Positions 10,796-23,900 of a stretch of 64,000 bases of DNA are shown piece by piece. Positions within the stretch are counted from its first letter, which is position 1. Each line of letters begins with the position of its first letter. Made by a program: the position numbers and the translations under genes. Source of the DNA: Membranipora membranacea (taxonomy: Eukaryota > Bryozoa > Gymnolaemata > Cheilostomatida > Membraniporidae); NCBI GenBank assembly GCA_914767715.1, contig OU612072.1, positions 6,944,001-7,008,000 of the forward strand, given 5' to 3'. The notes under the pieces are model-generated. The model was given only the letters and a program-made list of their open reading frames with translations. It did no database searches and was not told the origin of the DNA.

Positions 10796-12100
10796 CTACA
10801 TCATTATTGCATAGCCAAATGTAAGAACAAAGCTGAGAAAGACTCCGGGAAGTGATCTATTAATAGTCTCAGATCCATTACACAGATCTGCCTGACAGCG
10901 GCAGGATACCGCGCCCACCGTATCCTCGCAGTTCTCCTGTGTTTGCTGAATATTCAGCTCACATCCTCTTGATGCTAAAATAATGAATATAATTTCCATG
11001 AGTTCTTTTCATGAAAGAGTCTCTGTGTTCTGCAATTTTGAAGTCCATAAACGAATTATTACCTTTCAAAACTTGAGCGAGTGACAGTGACTAGTTTTGC
11101 TTTATCATGAAAGTTCCCTGCATCAGAATGGTTGTTATGACCATATGCTGCTATAAGAACTAGTTTTGACCGGTATCCCACAATGCAACTTTTCAGAGTT
11201 TCCAATGGTATTGAGACTGATATTTTTGGAATAACAAGTTGAGGTTTAACTAATGATATGGGTCGCATATAATGAAAATCTAATCAGCAAAATACCCTGA
11301 CTTAAAAAATTGTTTTTCAACAGTCGTAGCGAATAAGATATTTATAGACCTTCGTAACAACCCAGCATAAATGATTTGTGGGACAATCTGGGGTGGCGTG
11401 ACCACTTGGAGAGACTGTATAGCTGTCTTTAGGACTGGTCTAAACAGGAAGGGTGATTTTGCATTTTGTTTTTACGTTCAAAACACCACATCTACTCACA
11501 GTATTGCCTGCCGTTCTCGTAGTACGTTTTCTTGAAGCACACATTGTTATCCCCAGAGCACTTCTCTGTCACGGCATCAGAAGAGTCGAATCTATGATCA
11601 CAATACTGACCGCCTGAGGCAGGTAGATCTATCTGCATACATGTGTAACAACGCAAAGACTCTGCCACCCTGCTTTGTGACAGCAAAACTGTGAAAAAAA
11701 TAGTAAATCATCTATGTTTTAACCACTGAATTAAATTCTTCTAGGAATTCAATGGTTTTAACACACTCTCCAATCTTCAACTCGTAAAGTATGGGTATAA
11801 TTATCACCAGTACAATGTTGCCTGACATCAGACTGTACAAGGCATGTGTGTGGCATCAGATCACTCTGCGTACTGATCAATTCAGGTTAACATTTTAACT
11901 AATAAAATAACGTTTTTTAAAGAAACCGTGTTAATAGGTCATTTGACCTTCTTCTGTGCGCCAAAGGGAGACTTGTGACTCAGAGTCGATGTGTAAGCAA
12001 CATGGCTTCCAATACGATCATACCTATAATGAAGTAACAACAAACATATATCATATATACCTGTAAGAACTGTGATGAGTATCAATGTGTGACTCTGCAT
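10796..12100 (-). CDS. Secreted, GPI-type Ly6/uPAR three-finger domain protein
   Basis: Assembled from three minus-strand exons: 12100-12061, 11688-11500 and 10974-10796, with GT-AG boundaries and matching phases, giving 135 residues. Residues 1 to about 24 are a hydrophobic signal peptide starting MQSHTLILITVL. The mature part begins LRCYTC, the usual opening of a Ly6/uPAR domain. It contains ten cysteines and ends CRCQADLCNG, matching the family's closing CN motif. After this come a short polar spacer and a hydrophobic C-terminus (about 117-135), as expected for GPI anchoring. Such proteins act at the cell surface or extracellularly as three-finger ligands or modulators of receptors; the partner cannot be told from sequence. 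The family call rests on cysteine spacing and end motifs. Confidence 0.85.
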
Positions 12101-12880
12101 TTTCTCTTAGTGTATCCTGTACTCGATAAATTCTAAATCTGATGTCAAGCGCAAGGTATCAATATGAACTGATCAATCAGGGCCAATCACTTTTGCTTTT
12201 ATATCTTTACTACTAAGTTTCCAGGGGTGTACAATGTTATCTCCCGTCAAATCAGTCACATTTCAGTTTACAGGTAACAAGTAAAGGGAGAATGGTGAGA
12301 TTTATTCAAAAACCAACTATACTTTGATAATACATTACCATTTTAATTTGTGACTTTAATGTGACACTTGAAAACAACACAATCGTAGTGTAATGATTTC
12401 CTGAGATACCAAATTTAGCTTTCCCTGTTACCCAACGCACCCCTTATGACATTTGTGTGTGACCCTACCATGTACTAAATTATGCATGCTGCCACATTAT
12501 GATAGTTATGTATTCATTTCCTGTTCCTGGTAACCTGAGTCAATACCGGCCACTCAACTTCCTTCAGGGTCAATTATCCCATGTACACAAACATGGCAGA
12601 ACCAACTGGAAAAAGGCCTCTAGCAGTGAACTTTTTGGCAGCAAGTTTGTCCCAAACTCAACGATTGCATTACTTCACCAGGGAGTTTGGTCCTAAACTC
12701 CCTGCTTCACCTATAATTTATATCTTTTTTGTAAATTAGGAGATCACAAAGATGCTATGTTTTATTGCCTGTTTTATTCCAAGAACAAGTTTGATCCATT
12801 TGTGGGGCCATTATATATTTATTGTAAAAATCTGGTATCAAACTAGAAAAATTAAGGCGAGAATTGCAATGCCATCTGTC

Positions 12881-12947
12881 ACAGGCCTTCTGTAGTTGGT
12901 GCGAGTCCAGTGGACCACTGGACTCACATCAACTACAAAAGGCCTGT
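12881..12947. repeat. Near-perfect hairpin with 33-bp arms, possible mini-transposon
   Basis: Arms ACAGGCCTT...GTCCAGTGG and CCACTGGAC...AAGGCCTGT meet around a single base, with about three mismatches. Flanking sequences are GCCATCTGTC (12871-12880) and GCCATCTTTG (12948-12957), a likely imperfect 8-9-bp target duplication. Confidence 0.65.
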
Positions 12948-14095
12948 GCCATCTTTGTTGGATAAATCAGAATCTTGTCCCTGATTAGATGAGCTGCAGC
13001 CTTGTAGACTTCCTAAATTGTTTTGGTCTTGGTCTTGATCTAACCCCTAATCGAGGGAGTCTTGAAGAACTGACCTAGAAGAGGAAAGTAATTTGCAGGA
13101 GGAAAAGTTTGTCATCTGGCAAAAGCTTGAACTAGCAAAGTTCATGGCAAGCTGACATTTTACTCAGCCTCACTTTTTTATAAGACTTCGGCCTTATCTC
13201 GCCAAAATAGTTCTAGCTAAAATAAAGTCACCGCAAAACTAACCAAACTAAACTCAAGCTAATACTAACACGTCTATGGTAGTTTATCCAGCAGTAGCCC
13301 AGATGTTTTTAAATCTGCTAACACCACATACTACATGCTGGTGTTCAATTTCTATGGTAATTTTGATAACCATTTATTTTCATGAATTAATATTGTTACG
13401 AGTTTTCCTGTTGATTTACTGAGTTACAAAAAGATATTTAACTTTGGGTGGTGGCTTATCGAGATTGCCCAACTATTGAAAACGCAATCGTCTGAATATT
13501 TATTACAATTCAACGGAAGTACTTAAATCCTGAAATCATCAAAAAGTGCTACAGCGCCCAAAATATGATTTTATTAATGTTGTCCAGATATTCCTGGAAT
13601 TCAGGAGTGTCGACTTTCAACACATTACCCAACAGAACAATAAATAATTAAGTGTTACGATGTTAATTAGTCGTGATGTTGTTTACCCCGAAATCATTGA
13701 TTGTCTGATTGTTTCATAACACACAGGAATTTATACTTATTGATATTTTAGGTAATCAGGTGATGTATCATATATTGGTAAATGTTTTCCATTTCATCAC
13801 CCAAAATAGCTCTGTAGTGAAAGCAATTATGATTAGTTTCCTAAGGCTACAAAAGACTAAAGTTAAATTTCCCAAGAAACAAGACTGGGGAGTGATATTT
13901 TTGTCAGATTCAAACCACAGAGTGACCATGCCTGTACCACATAGCCTGATTATTTGGGATAGATGATTAAATCTGTCACTCCATCACACCCTATCATATG
14001 ATGCCAAAAAAAACGTAATGATATGATTAAATTACGGAGTATGGATGTATCATTCTTACTATGTGATCAAATCATACCCTAGTTTGAGCCCTTAA

Positions 14096-14204
14096 ACTGT
14101 GTCGGGATAGCTGGTAGTAGCATTTCATTTATCAACCACTTTCCCCTCCCTTGTTGGAAAAGTCATTGATAATGAAATGCTACTACCAGCTATCCCGACA
14201 CAGT
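14096..14204. repeat. Perfect 34-bp inverted repeat with 41-nt loop
   Basis: Left arm ACTGTGTCGGGATAGCTG... (14096-14129) and its exact complement ending ...CAGCTATCCCGACACAGT (14171-14204). No mismatch in 34 bp points to recent origin or selection. No clear target duplication. Confidence 0.8.
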
Positions 14205-14211
14205 GTAAGCG

Positions 14212-14290
14212 CATATATATCGTGTGATATATCGCTTTTTAAAAGCGATATATACCGCTTTTAAAAAGCATGATATATCGCATTTTAAAA
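14212..14290. repeat. Cluster of AT-rich palindromes
   Basis: Contains ATATATCGC...GCGATATAT-type palindromes and TTTTTAAAAGC motifs repeated three times. Probably simple-sequence expansion of a palindrome. Confidence 0.5.
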
Positions 14291-16431
14291 CTTTTTAATA
14301 TTGTTTTGGTGATCATGTCTAATAGTTATTTTCACAGTTGACATCTCCCAAATATTTGACGTTGAGTCGCAGTGACCTCCGGAAGTTCATTTTGAGTAAA
14401 AAGTGCCCTTTTTAAATTGAGCCCTCTGTGCCTTGTATTTGAGGTATTTGACTAGTTTATACTTTCACCTTGGCACTAACTGGAGGAGTGACATTTTAGT
14501 GAAACTTTATGATTTTAGGCCTACTGTCTTCGAGACTTTTAATTGATTTTTGCAATAGTAAAAGGGCCATTTCTGACCCCTCATTACATACAACCCCAAT
14601 AATGCAGAAACTAAAATTTTCACTTTATTCTACCATTTTGGTCTTGTACCGTCACTTCCATAAATAATCTTACCAGCTTACAAATCCTGGTTGTCACAAC
14701 TGTAACAGATAATAACCCAAATTTTAAATAATTTAGGTCAAAATTTTCCAGCCAAAATTGAGAAATTCAGAAAGATATCAGTCAAATTTGTTGTCAGCAT
14801 GATGAACAGTAGGAGATTGTCTAGGTTTTGATCGCAGCGATTGTTGATTATAGCGTTACATCTTGAGATATTTGGATATTTGGCTAAACCAGCTTTATTT
14901 GGTCCAAAACATGCACTCTTCTCCAGCCAAAAAGCTGAAAATAGGTTAGAGAACATGTTATACACACCAGCTTCCATTAAACTAGAGAGTATTTCCGAGG
15001 TTTTGATCGTGGCGTTTGATGATAAATTCAATAGTAAAGAAGTTATGAGCATAAACATTTCTCTTTCGATGCTAAACAATCACACAAAAACGGTGATCCA
15101 TTGTTGTACACAATGTGCTTTGCATGTAATACTGCATAGATTTTCATCACGCTTTTGCATAACGTAATTTACTGCATCATTTTGCCCATTGCTGCCTATA
15201 TGTTTTCAATGTCTTTTAGTTAATGAACAATTTATCAAGATAGATACATGCGGTTTGAAAAAATTTGCGATATTAAACACAAGTCAGACTAACTGGCAAC
15301 GTGTCAGTGCAAGAATTTTTGAGATCGGACAAGTAGTTCCTGAGAAACTGAAAAGGTGATATCACGTTAAGTTAACCCATTTTGTCAGTTACACAGAGAG
15401 CTGATATGCTGGAAAGGTAGGCTATAGTCCACTGTAGAACATTGAAACATGGATAACGGAAAATTTAGTTCCACATTTTCTGAGGAGAGAAGGGGCTAAA
15501 AGGGCTTTGATAGTCTTTTATTTTTTTCATTGGATTATCAAGCAGCCACTTCTGGGCTAATTGGTAAATCACCTTCTTACTTTCACCAGAGACTATAGAT
15601 TATTATTATTATTATCTTTAGTCTCTGCTTTCACATTATATCCATCAATATCTCTAATAACATATTGTCAAGTTTCAAGGATGGATGCGCGTAAATTCTT
15701 GAGATGTAGCCGGATATAAAATGACCCTCCAGATTTTGTTTATTTGCTTGTTCTGATGGCTCCCTGCAGGCATTCTCCCTGTTTCAGGCCACATGACTTG
15801 TCACGGACATAACATAACGTTATTTCAGTCTTGTGAAAGTAATCTTGATACACTATTCTACAAACCTCCTCATGAATATCAATGTGCAACATCCATCTGT
15901 GTATCGCTATAGTAAAATCAAGGATTTTAGGCCTACTCCCTACTCATTGGCATGGCATATGAGATTACACGGAGTTGAATTCTTTCTGCTCACAACTTCA
16001 AATTCATTCCCTTGCTATACGCTATACGCCTATACGCCTATACGCCTATAGCAGTATTAAATATTTCTGGTACCATTAGTATTGATGTATTGGGGGAAAA
16101 GTACATCGATATTTACCATGACCATCAACACCTGCACTGATGCAACTTAGCTCAAAAGCTTTTATTGATGACTTTTGTAATTCAATAATAGCAAAGTATG
16201 GTTTTTGGAATGTTCTTCTAGACCATTTATATTCTCAGATGCCATTGAGACATTCCACAAGTTATATCATTTACCGCAAAATATATCACAAATCACAATA
16301 ACCAAATCCGAAATGAAATAGTTCACAATATTAACACTTGCTGCACTTTCAGACTTATGGCTTTACTATACTCTAGCTCAAGCAGGATCCAAACTGCCTG
16401 CATGTAGGGTTTTCTATCGCCAGCCTTGGTT

Positions 16432-16446
16432 GGGGGGGGGGGGGGG
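16432..16446. repeat. Poly-G run (15 G)
   Basis: Uninterrupted run of 15 G followed by CTCACCAG. Similar runs occur at 9786-9797, 56772-56789 and 61835-61850. Confidence 0.7.
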
Positions 16447-17958
16447 CTCACCAGTAGAATGGGAGTGACCGGACTAGGGGCAAATTAGATGAAACTTGAT
16501 CTAACTAAACTCTAGCTAATATTTACCCCTCGGGTAGGCGGCGTATCCAACGCATAGACTGCTACAAGTAAACAACATGTCTGAGCGAACAAGCTTGTCA
16601 GAAAGCTTCCCAAGTTAAACCAATCTAGCGCCTATCATAATTCCTTGCAGTATATTTTGCGAATAGCTGTAGCATAGCGTAAAGAACAACTGAGTTCAAA
16701 GCACTCTGATAAATATTATTCTTCTTTCAACGATGATCTATTATAGCCTCAGCTCCAAGTGCTCCTGCCTCCCCCAACCCACAAGTATGCTCTGTCAATT
16801 TTGTGTTAAACTCAGCCTAACAAAAAGCAGCGGATGGAAAGAACTGAGATGACGAAACGTGGTGATGATCCCCCAACTTGACAGGCTACAAAATAGCTGA
16901 GAATTTAGGGCTAAGAAATGCTAATAATAATCAGTATGCCACATATTTCAATGAAGCGCACAACATTCCAGTGGTCAATTTGCATGGGTTCAATAAGCCT
17001 GTGGAATGTCAATTCAATTAGCCAGACCTGCCATAATAAATTCCATGAACAACGTGTGAAATAGATAATGAAACCCTGGTCAATAATCACTTGCATCTGA
17101 CAAACATTTCAAGTATTCTATTTATAAACATGTGATGTCGTCATATCTTTTCTGTTTCTTTATTCCTCTTCTTCTTTTTCCAGTTGGTACACGGAAAAAA
17201 TTTTGGAATTGAGAATGATAGCCTTAAAAGTTTTAAAAATGGTCGTCAGGCGGTGGGCAAAAGTCTGGGGGCTCAGACTAATAAGACCTTCGAAGATTGA
17301 TGACTGAGGGATTTCTGAATTTATGGCAGGTATGAAATGATATTTGCTATTCAGCAGGCTATTGCTTACACTATTATTTTTACTGAGGGGTGAAATAACT
17401 CTGCTGTAGAATCACATATCACGTTACACCGAGCTCGAGCTCGAATAGAAGATCGACAAAGATAAATCAGAGCGCTCTTCTCGCTCTATTCGCTGGCATC
17501 CTGTCTATTTAGAACTTCGCTGAAATTAGACCTGACTGCACCGAGCAAGCTTTAGGATTGTTAATTTCAAAGCTGTCTAATTGTAGAATTTGTAAATTTA
17601 AAAGCAGTCAGACTTGAAGATAATCATAGAATATCATCACGCTTGCCTTACTTACACATATAGACAAGATAAAAATACATAATAAAGGATTAGTAAAGCA
17701 GACTTGTCAGGATTAGCAACAAGCTTCTTTGGATTACCTCGGCTGTCAACAGGTGCTTTATAAAGTGACAGGCTGTCATAGTACTAGCCGCACTATTTAT
17801 AGGTGACAGGGATATAGCTAACTACAATCATCAAAATATGTTTCAATTCTTCACTGGTCGTCATTCATAACTATCTACATGAAGCGAATACACAGCACTG
17901 CAGGATATATACGCAGGTCGGCTATTTGTGAGGTTGTGACAGCAGAGAATACTAAGAA

Positions 17959-20900
17959 ATGAATACCGCAGCGACACGACGTCATGGAAGCAGAGAGAAA
18001 ACTCTAACTGTCTTCCTTCTCAACAAATCTAAACTCGTCATACCAATAGAGGTATGTCTGGCTGCTTATAATTATTTCTAAACACATTTTGTAGCGTAAA
18101 AGACTCGGGTATCTAAGCAATGTGTTTGTGGGTATAAACAAAGTGAATGTTGTTCTTCTGCTTGTTCTAAAATGTTTTACAACAAACTCGTAGACCTGGA
18201 ATATGGCATGGAGGCACCTTGATAGTTCATCACAACATTAAAATGAGGGGTTCCACTAGTTAGAATGAAGGCGCGGCAGTCAGCTGCCACTTCAACCTTA
18301 GGTCGCCGGGCAGAGGGCAGGAGTGTGGGAGTTGGGGCTCAGACTAACCTTCGGCCACTAGCAGTCAGCTGCCATTTGAACCTTCGGACAATATATGTCT
18401 GCTTTATCTGACCATCTACACAATTTTTTGATGTACTACAAACGTTCATTGACACTCACTTCATGTGATTTGGAGATGAGATAAGATAAAGCTAAAGAGA
18501 TGTTTACTTATCAAATTGAAATGAGCCGCTACACAACCTGGTTACTACAGTTGATAATGTTAATCAAACTTCCCACATCAAGGTCAGCCTATGTGAATGA
18601 GAATCATACCTTGGTATATTTTTATTGAACTGTACCCAATTAAACAAGAGTATGGAATGGATTAATTTTTGTCTCATCGACTGGACACTTATTTCAACAT
18701 GTGAAACTATGTGTTGAAATATCCTATATCCACCCTAGGCCTGCATGTCAAAGACAAATTGAATTTCTTTAGGTTAATTCGCAGCTCACACACCACGCCT
18801 AATTTCACAGGCTGCTTTTGATTTTGAGTGATGAATATCTGATCAGTTTCAGTTCACCAACCCACTTTTTGTCTCCACTATTAGGCATCTCCTTGGTCAG
18901 AAACTGTGCCATTCATTCATAGAATGACTGAACTGATCAATTATGCACTGGGAATACTTGGCTCTTCATTGACCATCCAACTGAATGAAAACTGAAGATT
19001 TTATCACCAAACATCAATCATAGCTGAACAGTTTGGTCATGTACCCAGAAGCTCTACTAAATCCAAGTTTTATAGATAACCGTAATAAAAACGTGCCACC
19101 TGTGCTTCGTTGTAATGAGAACCATTGTAGATTTGATAGGTCTTGTGAATTCACCACTAAAAACTCACTGCCATAAGATCTAGTTTCTAGTTTTCATAAA
19201 TCTCTAATTCAAACTTTATGAACACATATCCAACTTTCCGTCAGGGGTTTCTATCCCAGTATACATTGTCATCAACACTTGGGAGGTTAGATCCATATTT
19301 TTACATCACGCCATGATATGCGTGCCATGAAATACGATGCTTTTTGTTTTTAACTTATTACTTGTGTTTTTTAGAATAAAACTAGGTACGGAGATATCTT
19401 AATCAAGTTACGCAAACACCTCAAGCTCAGCTCCTCAAATGTCTTTGGTCTCGCTCATAAATCAGGTGAGATAGCGGTGTAACCACAGGACCGTAGTAGA
19501 GCGTAGACCGTAGAGCTCTGCCACCACTAGAATGCTCAATAGAGTGGCCTAAAAATTTTATAATTAGATTTACTATGACAGAATCAGCTCATTTGTGACT
19601 CTCATTTGGTATTTATATTATCAAAACCACTGGGGACAGGGGATTCAGAAAGAACTCACAATACCCAACCTGGTGTTACTTCACCCCCTCGAGGATTTTA
19701 GCCTCCCCCACCATTTTTTCTAAACTACGGCCCTGTACCACCAGATGCTCTGTAAGTGGGTGGGAGATCTGACTGGTGAAGATTCTCCGCCGACACTCTA
19801 GGGTTATAAATCACCTTCTAGAGGTGTAAATACTGTCTAGGGTTTAGTCAAGTACACCTAGATCAAGTGTAATCTAATTGCCTGCGTTCCAGTTGCTCCC
19901 TTCCAGAGCTGACCAGTGGATGGGAAGCAACTTGGAATGCAGGCAAACAGACCAAACTTGGTTTTAGTAGACCTGTTACTCCTTAGTTAAGTTTAGCTAT
20001 AGTTGAGGGGTGTCGGTATTTTACATCTAGGATTACAAATTACCTTGTACAGGTGTAAATATTGCCTGGAGTTTGGTCAAGCTGTTACTTCTTGGTTTAG
20101 TTAAGCTATAGTTGAGGGTGACTATATTTCCCCTGTTACTAAATTATGGTTGCCTGAGGTGGGAGTCAAATAACAAAAGTGATGAGAGTGAATAAATGTT
20201 AGCCATTAGCTGTAAGCTATTTCGAGCATGTGCAAATGGCGAACATTTCCTCCGCCTGCGTATACATAACTATTACTACTCTACCAGACAGCTGTATGTA
20301 GGCACGGCCATCCCGTGACATCACCAACCCCAATCTCCTTATCAGATTCTCATTTTAATGCCTGAGAACTTTATTGATGGTTTTGATAAGATTATTTGTG
20401 ATTCAGAGTCTGAAAACCAGGTACCTAACCTCGAAATGTACCACCTGCGAACAGCTGGCATCCTTTACGGTCATCAAAATTGTCGAATTGCTGGTCTTGA
20501 GAACAGATTGGCTAAGATTATCTGTACCAAGAGGTAAACTGTTAAGGCCAGCCAAAGGCGGCTGCTCATGAATTGCGAAGTTCATGCTGTCACATGATGT
20601 GTCTGTTCAATAGAAATACTTGGTACTGTTTTCAGAGCATGGAGACTTCCATTTCATCGACCCTCTCAGTAAAGTGTGGAAGACTGAGAAATCACAATCA
20701 CAGGTAAGACTGATCCTTCAAATTTCTACTTGTTTGTGATTGCTGATTTAATTTATGATTTTTTGTACATTTGAGTCGTGGGTGAAGAGTTTAGGTGATC
20801 AAAGTAGATTGTCATCTTTTTAATGTTTGGTTTTATTCGTAGACAGCAAAATGTTTTTTCTGTCGTTTAGTTAGAATTATGATTAGAGTTATTTGAACTG

Positions 20901-23900
20901 TGAACTTGTTTGCTAGCCTTGTAGACTGTCAATAACATGTTTGTGATCACAGACTTTGAAGAATTTTATAATTCATCCGTAAGGAATTTTGCTGGTTTCC
21001 TAAAGAAAATACCACACATTTTTACCCTCATAATTAATAAGCAAAACTTATCGCAATATGTCCACAGAAATAGCTGTCATTCCAGTTTGACTACGCAAGC
21101 TGCCTGAGCTGGAATGTTGATTATTTATCTATTCAGCATGAAAGAGACCATTCTGTAGTAATATTTTCATGATTATCAAGTGAGGACAAGGGGACATGAA
21201 TTGAAATCACATTCCTGTGGAGATAAGCCATTGGGTAAACAAACAATTAGGCCACAAGCTCAGCAAAATTATGCTTTCAATGACTTTGAACCATGGATCA
21301 TTAGGCCGTCTAAAGGGCAACCATTGTGGCCTAAATAATACAGCAATCAACAAGAGTTGACCAATATAGCACAACGGGCTTCATAAACACATTCCATCTT
21401 TATTTAATGAATGAAAATGGATGACGCTTGAGCGGAGAAGAATGCTTTCTTTTCAATAATCGCCAACACAAACAACTAACACACTGATTTCCAGTGGTCA
21501 TACCAAAGATTATAAATTGGTCATACTTTGTAGTGTCTTTGTATGGTGTGTACTTCTGAATGCAAATATTGGATCTGTCCTCAAAACAAATCTGTTTTGT
21601 AAGTGGCCACTTGGTGTATAAAGTATACGCAATCTGTAGCCTGCTAGTCGCTTCAAAGCAGCACTTACACCGGTGCAATACCAACAGGTTATAATTATTT
21701 GTCTTAGTCCTAGAACAGTAGCTAGCATACTATCCGTCTTGTGTCTGATCCCTTATGGATTTTGGTATGATGTAAAACAAGCCTGAAGGTATGAACTGAA
21801 GGACATCAAAGGTTGAAAAGAAAACTATGCTCCAAGCTAGATTGAGACAGATGGCTTGTTTTTTTCTGCGCTCCTCGTCATGAACTCTATCTCACCTGTA
21901 ATTGTTTTAAGTGTCATTTGACATCAGAGGAATTTCTCGGATATTTGACAAAAGGCCTGACAAAATATTCAGTTTTTTTCTGTGTAAAATGGCTGGTTGT
22001 ACACATATTTGTGTGAATCTGTTACTGTGCGTTATTCAACGGTATGTCAATTAAGTATTGGCTATAGCTGTCGACCGAACTGCTGTCATAAAGCTTTGAA
22101 ATATTTCAACTTTGTAAGTCTGTTGTCTATATTGAAGCGGGAAGAATTTGGATTCCTCTTATCTAATCGAAAATATGTCCCACAAAACAATTTATTTAAA
22201 CTGTCATAAAATTTTGAATATTTTTACATGAAACAAATTTTTGTGAAAGCCATTTGAATCTTTTATTAATCTATTTTATGTCCTATAAATCAATATGGTC
22301 TCATTCTCGCTAAACATTTTCGACAGTGTCATCTTGGCATTCTTCATCTTCTTCAATATATCGATGAATAATGTGTTTTAACCTCTTACGAAAGATGCTT
22401 TTCATCGCAAAACAATTTTCGTCTCGACCCACGGCTCAAATACAGTAACTCTGAGTATGTATGACCTTGTGTTGTACAGTAAACTGTTTGGCAAAGTTCA
22501 TCTGCTGTGCTTGGCTGTGTAAAATTAATAATCACCCATACTAATTAGTCACTAAAATCATATTTCATATTATCAGAATATTTTTATGCTCCATAGATTT
22601 GTGGCCATTTAGATGTGTATTTTAGAGCCACTTATCAAAATGATAGACACGACTGAGGAAGCATTAAATGCATTTTCTTTAGAGAATGTTGACAATTTTT
22701 ACTTTTTTTTGCTACCGGCAGAATTGGATCTATGCTATATTATTCACTACACGCTATACAATCAATCACCTGTGTCTCTCAGTCCTATTTTATGACACAA
22801 AGTAAACCTGGCAGGCTAGAAAATCTTATTCACTTCATCAAATTTAGATAGGTTTGATGAAGCTCACCTTTTTTAGTCACAAAAAGAATGGAAAATTTCT
22901 GATTGCAAAGGTGCAAAGGTATCCTCTCGCCTACATACCATCTATTGCCCACCAGAGTGCGGGACTCAAAAGCGTTTAAAGAGCTTTTTTCCTTACCACA
23001 TGTCAGCTTTCAACAAAGTTTAAATTTTTCATTTTCATGTACCAATCTAATCTTATCGCCTGTTGATACATCGATTGAAATAATACACATAACCTAACCT
23101 GATCTGACTTACCACCTCAATCAGCCATCTGTATACGTTTTGTAGTTTGGCGAATCAGGAGTTACCCCTCATGTATACCTCAGGGTTCAGTATTACGTAG
23201 AGTCAGGCCACCAGTTCAGGTTAGTAATTAATTTATTTCTGTGGGATGGCATTAGGAAACATAAAGGGGGAGGGGTCTGTATATGTCTCAACACCATCAC
23301 CCTCAACAACCTTTCAGCTCCTTCTCCAAATTTGTTATTGTGAGGCTGCTGGGATATGCCTTCCCCTCTGATGTACCTGAGGATGATATAAGACAGAAAG
23401 CTAACGTCAGGTGAGACTGCTAGCTGTGGTTGATGGTCATCAGGGGGAGGGGTTTGCTAGAGCTACACATGGAACTCGAAATGGGAACCACATCGCTATA
23501 AACATTAACAGTGGATAAACCACAGCCTGATGCTCTTGGGTGAAAATTGTACTCATAAGAAAATAACAAGTAGGTTAATTTGGGTACGGAATGCTCTAAA
23601 TTAGGTGTATGTTAGTGAGTGAGTAGGTCTTGACGCCCTAGCTACTCAGCGTGTGTAATTTGATAATGGCCGGCACTTGGTAATTATCACATTGACCAGG
23701 ATGCAGTAGTTACATTTCTGGGATCAATCGGTAATTTGGTGAATGAAGTCTTGCGGAGACTCATAAGTGGAGTATATCCTGCTCCCAAATAATAATCCGA
23801 AAAAATATAACCTAGATAACAGAATAGACTGCAGTTCTCAGCATTCTTTTGTTGAACTTTTAGCGGGTGTGTTCCAGTCGTTTTGCTAGCTTTTGAGAAT

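Larger units (their letters stand above)
12101..17958. other. Long intergenic stretch without a recognised gene
   Basis: No open frame here has a family signature or a convincing exon chain. The antisense pair of frames around 14738-15167 is uninformative. Notable contents: hairpins at 12881-12947 and 14096-14204, AT-rich palindromes at 14212-14290, a (ATT)n tract near 15600 that sits in a small hairpin, a CCTATACG repeat near 16025-16050, and a run of 15 G at 16432-16446. The segment 17249-17265 matches one arm of the hairpin at 56810-56871. Confidence 0.45.

Noticed and set aside
14738-15167. Two overlapping frames of more than 100 codons on opposite strands
   Set aside because: Neither has a recognisable motif or splice context; mutual antisense overlap in AT-rich DNA suggests chance.
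22903-23097. Frame with LPTRVRDSKAFKEL resembling a LINE C-terminal tail
   Set aside because: The resemblance is short, no other LINE part or tail is next to it, and it lies in an intron; too weak to call.
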